Shown here: in pieces, positions 26,570 to 34,018 of the stretch | Numbering within the stretch: the first letter of the stretch is position 1 | Layout of the letters: each line of letters starts with the position of its first letter | DNA from: JBBAGC01 sp964491265 | GTDB lineage: Bacteria; Spirochaetota; UBA4802; UBA5550 | Direction of reading: 5' to 3' | DNA: 64,000 bases | Assembly (NCBI GenBank): GCA_964491265.1 | Contig: CAZBFP010000001.1 | Span: 295,696 to 359,695 of the forward strand | The notes under the pieces: generated by a model | Seen by the model: the letters and a program-made list of their open reading frames with translations, nothing else | What the model was told of the DNA's origin: nothing | The model's database searches: none | Made by a program: the position numbers and the translations under genes

Positions 26570-27328
26570 ATGTTTAAAAAAGGTATTCTTTTTATTCTTG
26601 TTCTTGCAATATCCACATTTTTTGTTTTTTCCGGATGCTCTAAAGATAAAGAAACAGGGAAAAAACTCACTATCGCAACAGACGCGACATGGCCCCCTAT
26701 GGAGTTCGTTGACAAAGAAAAAAACATCGTGGGATTCGATATTGACATGATGAAAGCCATTGCTGATGCAGCCGGTTTTGAAGTTGAATTCAAAAATACT
26801 GCATGGGATGGGATTTTTGCAGGTCTTGCAACTGACAAATACGATGCTGTTATCTCATCTGTAACAATTACAGAAGACAGACAGAAAACAATGGATTTTT
26901 CCGCTCCATATGTAAACGCAGGGCAGGTTCTTGTTATAAAAAAAGATCTGAAAGATATGGATAAACTCGAGCAGTTTACAGGGAAAAGTGTGGGTGCGCA
27001 GATCGGTACAACAGGCGCTATTGAAATCGCAAAAAACAAAGCGATTACACTCAAGTCTTATGACGAAATCGGACTCGCCATAGAAGATCTTGCTAATGGC
27101 AGAATCGACGCTGTCGTTTGTGATTCTCCGATTGCTGCAGATTTTGCACTTCAGAATCCACAGTACAAAGATGTTCTTAAAATTGTTGGAGAGCCCTTTA
27201 CTACAGAGGAATATGGAATCGCTGTTAATAAAGGTAACAAGGAAGTTCTTGACCTGATCAATGACGGCCTTTCAAAAGTTATGAAAAAAGGTACAAACAA
27301 AGAGCTTGAGAAAAAGTGGCTAAAATAA
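26570..27328 (+). CDS. Amino-acid ABC transporter, substrate-binding lipoprotein
   Basis: 252 residues with a lipoprotein signal ending FSGC. The mature part is a type-2 periplasmic binding protein: LTIATDATWPPMEF at the start, GFDIDMMKAIA, WDGIFAGLATDKYDAVISSVTITEDR, and GAQIGTTGAIEIA. These motifs mark the polar amino-acid (GlnH/HisJ/ArtJ) family. I use ATG 26570, 8 nt after GGAG, since the signal peptide begins there. It overlaps the permease gene by 13 nt. Which amino acid is bound cannot be stated. Confidence 0.93.
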   Translation: MFKKGILFILVLAISTFFVFSGCSKDKETGKKLTIATDATWPPMEFVDKEKNIVGFDIDMMKAIADAAGFEVEFKNTAWDGIFAGLATDKYDAVISSVTITEDRQKTMDFSAPYVNAGQVLVIKKDLKDMDKLEQFTGKSVGAQIGTTGAIEIAKNKAITLKSYDEIGLAIEDLANGRIDAVVCDSPIAADFALQNPQYKDVLKIVGEPFTTEEYGIAVNKGNKEVLDLINDGLSKVMKKGTNKELEKKWLK

Positions 27329-28107
27329 ATTTAAAACCCAGAGTTAAAATACAGATGACTGACGGGGTATTAATCCCCGGCAGGGATGATAAATCTTTAT
27401 TTTCAGCCTGGAGATTGTCTTTTTTCGGAGCAATATCATTACTGATATTGCTCCCTGTTCTTTCTCCGGAGCCGTATTGGGATATTATCAGGTTTGTCCC
27501 TGATGGGGTGTTCATGACCTTTAAGGTCACGGTACTTTCCATTTTTTTCGCCCTTATCATAGGTCTTCTTATAGGCCTTGGGAGAATGTCAAGATTCGCG
27601 ATTATAAATATTTCATGTACAATCTATGTTGAAGTAATACGGGGGATACCTCTCCTTGTTCAGCTCTTTTACATATATTATGCCCTTGCCAAATTCGTCA
27701 AAATCCATGATATTTCCGCTGCTGTAATTGCAATGTCCATATGCTATGGAGCCTATATAAGCGAAATATTCCGGGCAGGACTTCAGTCCATACCGAAAGG
27801 GCAGATGGAGGCGGCACTTGCCCTGGGACTTACCAGAAAACAGGCTATATACAGGATCATTCTTCCTCAGACTATCCGAATTGTTCTTCCGCCAATAGGG
27901 AATGAATTTATTGCTCTCCTTAAAGATTCATCACTTGTATCTATACTTGCTGTTTCCGATCTTCTGCGAAGGGGGCGGGAATTTGCTTCAACAACCTTCT
28001 ATTATTTTGAAACCTATACAATAATAGCCATTATATACCTTATCATGACCCTGTTCTTTTCACGAATTGTCGCGATAATGGAAGAAAGGATGAAACCAGA
28101 TGCCTAG
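27316..28107 (+). CDS. Amino-acid ABC transporter, permease
   Basis: 263 residues, with hydrophobic segments from about residue 35 to 255. The EAA loop GQMEAALALGLTRKQAIYRIILPQ near residue 175 contacts the ATPase. EVIRGIPLLVQLF is typical of HisM/GlnP-type permeases. The frame begins at GTG 27316 with GAG at -9; ATG 27355 is the alternative and would shorten the cytoplasmic N-terminus. A single permease gene implies a homodimer. It overlaps the ATPase gene by 8 nt. Confidence 0.93.
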   Translation: MAKINLKPRVKIQMTDGVLIPGRDDKSLFSAWRLSFFGAISLLILLPVLSPEPYWDIIRFVPDGVFMTFKVTVLSIFFALIIGLLIGLGRMSRFAIINISCTIYVEVIRGIPLLVQLFYIYYALAKFVKIHDISAAVIAMSICYGAYISEIFRAGLQSIPKGQMEAALALGLTRKQAIYRIILPQTIRIVLPPIGNEFIALLKDSSLVSILAVSDLLRRGREFASTTFYYFETYTIIAIIYLIMTLFFSRIVAIMEERMKPDA

Positions 28108-28837
28108 TAGAGTAAAAGTTATAAATGTATCAAAGAATTTCGGAGATGTTACAGCCTTAAGAAATGTCAGTCTTGAAGTAAAACAGGGGGATGTTTTTTT
28201 TATAATAGGTTCTTCCGGCAGCGGCAAAAGCACATTACTAAGATGCATCAACCGCCTTGAAAATGTTACCAGCGGTGATATCTATGTTGAAGATGTGCTT
28301 GTAACCGGGCCAAAGGCCAATATACGAAAAATACGGGAGGAAACCGGGATGGTTTTCCAGTCTTTCAATCTCTTCCCTCACCTGAAAGTAATTGATAATA
28401 TTACCCTGGCCCCGAGAATTGTAAGAAATACCGATCCTGCTGAAGCTGAGGAGAAGGCCCGTGTTCTTTTAAAAAGGGTAGGTCTGCTGGATAAAGAGAA
28501 AGCCTATCCTGAGCAGCTTTCAGGGGGTCAGCAGCAGAGGGTTGCCATAGCCAGAGCCCTGGCAATGAACCCCAAGGTTATGCTTTTTGATGAACCCACA
28601 TCAGCACTGGACCCTGAGATGACAAAAGAGGTTCTTGATGTAATGACCGACCTTGCCAATGACGGAATGACAATGATTGTGGTTTCACACGAAATGGGAT
28701 TCGCCAAAGCTGCTGCAAACAAGGTTGTCTATATGGATGATGCTGAAGTGATTGAAATGGGCACACCTGAGCAGATTTTCAATAACCCGCAAATGGACAG
28801 GACAAAGCGCTTTCTGCATAATGTATTAAGAGCCTGA
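28100..28837 (+). CDS. Amino-acid ABC transporter, ATP-binding protein (GlnQ type)
   Basis: 245 residues. Walker A GSSGSGKST (about residue 38), Q-loop VFQSFNLFPH, signature LSGGQQQRVAIARAL, Walker B VMLFDEPTSALD and the switch histidine in VVSHEMGFA are all intact. The NLFPHLKVIDN segment is typical of polar amino-acid importers. Last gene of the three-gene operon; no clear terminator, and a repeat element begins 27 nt later. Confidence 0.95.
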   Translation: MPSRVKVINVSKNFGDVTALRNVSLEVKQGDVFFIIGSSGSGKSTLLRCINRLENVTSGDIYVEDVLVTGPKANIRKIREETGMVFQSFNLFPHLKVIDNITLAPRIVRNTDPAEAEEKARVLLKRVGLLDKEKAYPEQLSGGQQQRVAIARALAMNPKVMLFDEPTSALDPEMTKEVLDVMTDLANDGMTMIVVSHEMGFAKAAANKVVYMDDAEVIEMGTPEQIFNNPQMDRTKRFLHNVLRA

Positions 28838-28863
28838 CATGTCGGATATTCCGGGAGAGTCTT

Positions 28864-29076
28864 ATTAATGGCGCTACTGCAAAAAGTCTGCCACAGAGTC
28901 ACAGAATCACAGAGGTACGGAATTTTATAGAAATTAGTAATCAATAATACATATTTGCAAAAAATTGTAAATATATTTATGTACGATTTCATATATCTAT
29001 ATAATTAGTTCATCTTTCTCTGTATCTCTGAGCCTCTGTGGCAAAATAAGTTACTTTTTGCAGTAGCGCCATTAAT
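28864..29076. repeat. MITE-like 213-bp element with 24-bp perfect terminal inverted repeats
   Basis: Arms 28864-28887 and 29053-29076 are exact reverse complements (ATTAATGGCGCTACTGC...). Internally, imperfect inverted copies of a GCCACAGAG-rich stretch follow each arm. There is no open frame of note. The same end sequence, with small changes, reappears at 63949 at the right edge. This is consistent with a non-autonomous transposable element; no matching transposase is in the window. It occupies part of the 567-nt gap between the ABC operon and the beta-CASP gene. Confidence 0.85.
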
Positions 29077-29180
29077 ACCAGCCAGGGCGGTTCAGGAAAT
29101 TCCGGATTGAACTGGAATATAAAATTATACAGAGAGATACTCCTGACGTATTCCCTGTACACAATAAAGTTCTTTATGAA

Positions 29181-29218
29181 ATCTCCGGCACTTACAGCAA
29201 TGAAGTAATGCCGGAGAT
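29181..29218. repeat. Hairpin with ATCTCCGGCA arms
   Basis: ATCTCCGGCA (29181-29190) pairs perfectly with TGCCGGAGAT (29209-29218), with TTAC/GTAA continuing the stem after a bulge. Sequence and layout recall the internal CCGGCATTAC...CCGG hairpin of the 167-bp repeat core, so it may be a relic of that family. The rest of 29077-29404 shows only A/T-rich DNA and the ribosome-binding site AAGGAG before the next gene. Confidence 0.5.
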
Positions 29219-29404
29219 ATCATTTTCTATCTGAGTTATGCTTCTTTGCTTTTCCCGAAAATCCGGAAAGATCCATATTTTTTACTTTAAATTTACTTAT
29301 ACTTATTAAACTATGATTTTTCTATTCCAATTTATTGGCTATATTTGTAATAACACTGCTATCTGGCCTCATCAAAGATAATAGACAGAGTAAGGAGATT
29401 ATTC

Positions 29405-31012
29405 ATGAAGATTGAATTTGTAGGCGGCGCAGGATCGGTAACAGGCTCTTCATATATTATAAAAGATCAGGATTTCACTATTATGGTCGATTGCGGCATG
29501 TTCCAGGGTAAGCGGGAGCTTGTTGAGCGGAATCAGCTCCACCTCATATATGACCCTCCAAGGATTGACTGTATGGTTCTTACACACGCACATATAGATC
29601 ACAGCGGCCTTATCCCAAAACTTGTGAAAGAGGGGTTTTTCGGCAACATCTATGCTACAAAACCGACTGTAGATTTATGTTCAATAATGCTCCCTGACAG
29701 CGGCCACATACAGGAAATGGAGATTAAATGGACTAATAAAAGAAACAAAAAAATGGGGCGCCCCCTTGAGGAGCCGCTATATAATGTTCAAGATGCAGAA
29801 AGCGCCCTGGATAATTTTGTCCCTGTAAATTACGGGGAAATAATCCAGATACACCCCAGAGTGGAAGTACGCTTTCGGGACGCAGGTCATATTCTCGGTT
29901 CATCCTTTGTAGAAATGTGGGTTGAAGAAAAGGGTAAAAAAACTAAAATTGTATTTTCCGGAGACCTGGGCCCCACGAATCAGGCAATAATAAAAGACCC
30001 GGAACCTCTTGAAGATGCGGATATTGTTCTTATAGAATCCACATACGGGAACCGGCTCCACAAAAACAAAGAAGATACTTATGCGGAATTTAAAGAGATC
30101 CTTAATGAATCAATAAACAATAACGGCAATATTGTTATTCCCGCCTTTGCTGTTGAAAGGACACAGGAGATTATTTACAGCCTGAATAATCTTTTCAATA
30201 ATGGCGAGGTACCAAGAATACCTGTATATATTGATTCACCCCTTGCCATATCAGCAACACAAATTTTCCGTGACAACCCCCAGTGCTACGACGAGGAGAT
30301 GAAAAAGCTGATAAACTCCGGTGACAACCCTCTCGATTTTGAAAATCTGAATCTTGTAAAGTCAGTGGAAGAATCAAAATTTCTTACAAAAGAGGCAAAG
30401 GGTTCTATTATTATATCAGCAAGCGGCATGTGCACTGCAGGGAGGATAAGATTCCACCTGCAGAGCAACCTGTACAAGCCTGAATCTAACATTATTTTTG
30501 TAGGATTCCAGGCTCAGGGGACCCTGGGGAGAAGGCTTGTTGAAGGTGCCAAGCAGGTCCGCATCTATGGAGAGGATATTGCAGTTAATGCAAAAATACA
30601 TACCCTTGGCGGATTTTCAGCCCATGCTGACAGAGACGGGCTTTTAAACTGGCTGAGAACAAATAATAATCCTAAAGCTAAAGTATTTATAGTTCATGGA
30701 GAAGAAAATTCTTCATCACAATTTGCACAGTCTGTAATAGATGAATTCGGCATCCCTGCATATGTTCCCAAATGGGGAGAGATTGTAGACCTTGACACAA
30801 TGAAGTCGGAATTTGCAGAATACTCAGAAATGCCCGATAACCGCTTCGACTACCTGGACAGCCACATAGACGCGCTATCTGAAACATTAAGGAAACTTAA
30901 AGAGAAGTATCAGAAAACAAAAGATCAGAACCGTATTTCAAGGCTTTCCCAGATACAGGAGGAGATAAACGACGCAAGGGAGATGATAGAAACAATCATT
31001 GATGAATTATAA
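29405..31012 (+). CDS. Metallo-beta-lactamase/beta-CASP ribonuclease
   Basis: 535 residues. Metallo-beta-lactamase motifs: THAHIDHSG (motif 2), DAGHILGSS (motif 3), SGDLGP (motif 4). The inserted beta-CASP domain shows IESTYGNR, PAFAVERTQE and ASGMCTAGRI. The C-terminal HTLGGFSAHADRDGLL with VHGE completes the CPSF73/YsaD-like RNase pattern. A helical C-terminal tail of about 60 residues (residues 475-535) follows the core. Such enzymes are zinc-dependent endo- or exoribonucleases involved in RNA maturation or decay. AAGGAG precedes the ATG. It is convergent with ruvC with 3 nt between stop codons. Confidence 0.93.
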   Translation: MKIEFVGGAGSVTGSSYIIKDQDFTIMVDCGMFQGKRELVERNQLHLIYDPPRIDCMVLTHAHIDHSGLIPKLVKEGFFGNIYATKPTVDLCSIMLPDSGHIQEMEIKWTNKRNKKMGRPLEEPLYNVQDAESALDNFVPVNYGEIIQIHPRVEVRFRDAGHILGSSFVEMWVEEKGKKTKIVFSGDLGPTNQAIIKDPEPLEDADIVLIESTYGNRLHKNKEDTYAEFKEILNESINNNGNIVIPAFAVERTQEIIYSLNNLFNNGEVPRIPVYIDSPLAISATQIFRDNPQCYDEEMKKLINSGDNPLDFENLNLVKSVEESKFLTKEAKGSIIISASGMCTAGRIRFHLQSNLYKPESNIIFVGFQAQGTLGRRLVEGAKQVRIYGEDIAVNAKIHTLGGFSAHADRDGLLNWLRTNNNPKAKVFIVHGEENSSSQFAQSVIDEFGIPAYVPKWGEIVDLDTMKSEFAEYSEMPDNRFDYLDSHIDALSETLRKLKEKYQKTKDQNRISRLSQIQEEINDAREMIETIIDEL

Positions 31013-31015
31013 AGA

Positions 31016-31492
31016 TTAGACTGAGGTGCTGCCCCTGCTCCCGAGGGCGTGACACAGGGCAATCGCAAGGGCATCAGCAGCATCATCAGGTCCCTTAATC
31101 TCCTTCTGCTTTAAAATTCTGCAGACCATAAACTGCATCTGATCTTTTGCAGCGCCGCCTGAACCTGTAATAGCCTGCTTCACCTGGGTTGGCGTATATG
31201 AGGCAAAGGGGATGTTATTCATCTTTAAAGTGAGCATAATCACCCCTATAGCACCTGCAACCCCCATTGCGGTTTTTGTATTATTCTTAAAAAACAGTTT
31301 TTCTATAGCGGCTCTCCCCGGCGAATATTTTTTTATGATCTCATCGAGTGCTGTATATATAGCAAAAAACCTCTCCTCAAGATTATCCCCGGGAGAGGTT
31401 TTAATAACACCATAATCAACAAGGGACAAATCACTTCTCACCAGTCCCCATCCGACTATATCATATCCGGGATCTATTCCAAGTACAATCAC
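31016..31492 (-). CDS. ruvC: Crossover junction endodeoxyribonuclease RuvC
   Basis: 158 residues. Catalytic acidic residues are visible in GIDPG (Asp7), AAIEKLFF (Glu near 65) and DDAADALAIALCH (Asp pair near 140). It resolves Holliday junctions. It overlaps the YebC gene by 4 nt. ruvA and ruvB are not downstream; the operon ends at the convergent nuclease gene. Confidence 0.95.
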   Translation of the reverse strand: MIVLGIDPGYDIVGWGLVRSDLSLVDYGVIKTSPGDNLEERFFAIYTALDEIIKKYSPGRAAIEKLFFKNNTKTAMGVAGAIGVIMLTLKMNNIPFASYTPTQVKQAITGSGGAAKDQMQFMVCRILKQKEIKGPDDAADALAIALCHALGSRGSTSV

Positions 31493-32247
31493 CCATCCTC
31501 ACCAAGTTTAGCCATAATTTCATCAGAAATATCATAATTGGAATAAACCTCCTGCACATCATCATGATCCTCAAGGAGCTCTATTATTTTAAGACATTGG
31601 GCCGCTTTCTGTTCATCAAGCACAACATTTGTAAGAGGAACATATGTCATTTCATTCATATTTATTGTATAATTATTTTTCATTAATGCGTCAGATGCAT
31701 CCCTGTATGCCTCCGGGGATGTTGTTACTATTATGCTTCCATCCTCTGTTTTAATATCCTCAACATCATAATCAAGAAGAAGCTCAATTATATCATCCTC
31801 ACTCACAGCCCCGTCACCCTCAAGAACAATCATCCCCTTCTTCTCAAAGAGATAGCTCACAGAACCTGTGTCACCCAGATTCCCCCCGTTTTTCCCGAAT
31901 ATGGTCCTTATCTCAGGGGTTGTCCTATTCTTATTATCGGTAAGACAATCCAGGAGTATTGCTACCCCTCCGGGGCCATAGCCCTCATAGCGCACCTCTT
32001 CATAAACCACACCTTCAAGGGTGCCGGTCCCTTTTTTTATTGCCCTGTCAATGTTATCACTTGGCATATTAGATGCTTTAGCCTTAGCCACTGCTGTTCT
32101 CAGCCTTGCATTTGATTCAAGATCATCTCCGCCTGCCCTTGCCGCTACTGTTATTTCTCTTATAATTTTAGTAAAAAGAGCCCCTCTTTTCGCATCAAGA
32201 GCACCTTTTTTCCGCTTGATTGTAGACCACTTACTGTGTCCCGACAT
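31489..32247 (-). CDS. YebC/PmpR-family DNA-binding protein
   Basis: 252 residues beginning MSGHSKWSTIKRKKGALDAK, the classical YebC/TACO1 opening, followed by FTKIIREITVAAR and GYGPGGVAILLDCLTDN. Family members act as transcription regulators or as translation factors relieving stalling at polyproline-like runs. Gene order yebC-ruvC is widespread, which supports the call. Length is normal. Confidence 0.96.
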   Translation of the reverse strand: MSGHSKWSTIKRKKGALDAKRGALFTKIIREITVAARAGGDDLESNARLRTAVAKAKASNMPSDNIDRAIKKGTGTLEGVVYEEVRYEGYGPGGVAILLDCLTDNKNRTTPEIRTIFGKNGGNLGDTGSVSYLFEKKGMIVLEGDGAVSEDDIIELLLDYDVEDIKTEDGSIIVTTSPEAYRDASDALMKNNYTINMNEMTYVPLTNVVLDEQKAAQCLKIIELLEDHDDVQEVYSNYDISDEIMAKLGEDG

Positions 32248-32303
32248 ATAGACCTCGTAATTTTTTATATATTAGCATAGATTTAATTTTTATCATCTAT
32301 ATA

Positions 32304-33596
32304 CTAATATCCCCTTTTTATTTTCAACTGTAATTTTAAGATTCTTTCACGGGCTTCGCTGCTTCTATAATTATACTTAATGCTCTCCCTGTAGTATTCT
32401 ATAGCAGACTGGTTCTCATCTGTTTTTTCATATATTTCCGCAACATTCCACCTGACCTTCCCCGGATTAAGCCTTTTGAAAGAATTTTTCAATATCTCCA
32501 TCTCTCTCTCAACTTCTCCAAGCTGTTCCATCATTATTTCATACTCTTCATATTTTTCAAAATCTTTATTCTGAATCAGATCCCGCTTAAGCTCATCAAC
32601 AGCGCTTTTTGTCTCCTTAACGCTTTCCCCCAGAGAATCTATCTGCCCCAGAACATCATTCTGGTAATCAATGGTGCTGCGGTACATTAAAAGAGCCTTC
32701 CTGTACTTAAGGCCGCTCATTGCCATATCACCCATATATTCATAAGATTTTGAGCGCCTGTATATATCCTTTTCATCAAGATATGCAAGGGCAGCCTGAA
32801 GAGATGATTCGGCAAGTAAATAATTCCCTGTTCTTTCATATGCAAGGTGCCCCAGAGCAAAGTGTATTGCCCCGTTATCCGGCACCTCCCGGAGGTAGCT
32901 GTTGTAATATTTTTCCGCTTCAATATATTTACCTGAACTGTCATAAAGCGATGCTATCTGAAGAAAAGTTTCAGGTGATGCTCCGGGAGTATTTTCAACG
33001 TAACGCTCAAGATGAAAAATTGACTTTTTTATCTCCCTTGTCGAAGAAAGGGCCATACCGAGTTCATATGAATATGTGTAATTCCCTGCATTTAGAGTAT
33101 ATGCCTGCTCAAGGGCATCAGTATATCCCCGGAAGTACTCCGGACTGTTGTAGGATTTAAAAACAGCTGCTATTTCATAAAAAATTACATCATCCCTGCT
33201 GAATTCAAGCTCCCTGAACCTGAGGGCCTGTATGTAGTGGTTCAGGGCATCTCTCCGCTTTAAGAGCCGGAGGCTGCTCCTTGCCGCATAGAGATGCAGC
33301 TGAGAAAGCTCCGGATTGTTTTCTATAAAAAAACCCTCCGCTTTTCTGTTTCTGAAAAGGGCTACCAGGTCAACATCCTCCCCGGTATTCCTGAGGGAGA
33401 CATAGCCGGAGGGGATCCTTTTACCTTCAACCCTTTTACTGTAAATTTCATTTAAACCTGAAAGAGCAGTATCCAGTGCTTCCCTGTATTCCCCCCTTTC
33501 GTAAAGCTGCACATAGCCCACACCCTCCTGCGGAAATAAAGCTGACAGGGGAAATACTAAAACCAGAATTACCAGAACTGCAGGAAATATTTTCAT
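32304..33596 (-). CDS. Exported TPR-repeat protein
   Basis: 430 residues with a signal peptide (MKIFPAVLVILVLVFPLSAL). The mature chain is made of tetratricopeptide-like helical pairs, for example QIASLYDSSGKYIEAEKYYN, AIHFALGHLAYERTGNYLLA and EIYEKTDENQSAIEYYRESI. A charged helical stretch at about residues 335-385 may be a coiled coil. It is probably periplasmic or lipid-side scaffolding. No enzyme domain is present and the partner is unknown. It lies upstream of yebC on the same strand with 56 nt between. Confidence 0.75.
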   Translation of the reverse strand: MKIFPAVLVILVLVFPLSALFPQEGVGYVQLYERGEYREALDTALSGLNEIYSKRVEGKRIPSGYVSLRNTGEDVDLVALFRNRKAEGFFIENNPELSQLHLYAARSSLRLLKRRDALNHYIQALRFRELEFSRDDVIFYEIAAVFKSYNSPEYFRGYTDALEQAYTLNAGNYTYSYELGMALSSTREIKKSIFHLERYVENTPGASPETFLQIASLYDSSGKYIEAEKYYNSYLREVPDNGAIHFALGHLAYERTGNYLLAESSLQAALAYLDEKDIYRRSKSYEYMGDMAMSGLKYRKALLMYRSTIDYQNDVLGQIDSLGESVKETKSAVDELKRDLIQNKDFEKYEEYEIMMEQLGEVEREMEILKNSFKRLNPGKVRWNVAEIYEKTDENQSAIEYYRESIKYNYRSSEARERILKLQLKIKRGY

Positions 33597-33791
33597 ACGT
33601 TCACCATCTTTAATATTATTATCGGCACTTCTTCCCCTGAATAAATGCTATTACATCATTTGGATATTAAAGCAGCAAATTATCCTCATCTTTCCAGACT
33701 CCACACCACTTAACCCCTCTTCCTTTTAAATAATTTTTAAAAAAAAGGTTGTCTTTTTTTAGAAATTATTACTAAACATATATCTTAAAAT

Positions 33792-33912
33792 AGTAATTAT
33801 TCCTAAAGATATTTTTTAGTACAATAATGATGTTTTCCATATCTCCGCCGCCTTCGACGGTGGGGATATTCGAGCATTTTATTTCAAAAAAAAGTTAAGG
33901 AATTAACACTGA
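33792..33912. repeat. Shell/core palindromic repeat, copy B (short hairpin core)
   Basis: Left shell 33792-33840 and right shell 33868-33912 match the flanks of copy A nearly base for base (AGTAATTATTCCT..., ...GTTAAGGAATTAACACTGA). The core 33841-33867 is a 10-pair hairpin with two wobbles instead of the 167-bp core. It occupies part of the 422-nt gap upstream of the membrane/TPR fusion gene. Confidence 0.85.
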
Positions 33913-34018
33913 TCTTAAAATATAATTCTCTGATATTTCCATGATAACTGAAATCCTCTATTTATGATCATTTCAAATAGTGTCAATTTTATTAATGCAG
34001 TGTAAGGAGCTCCGGTAA

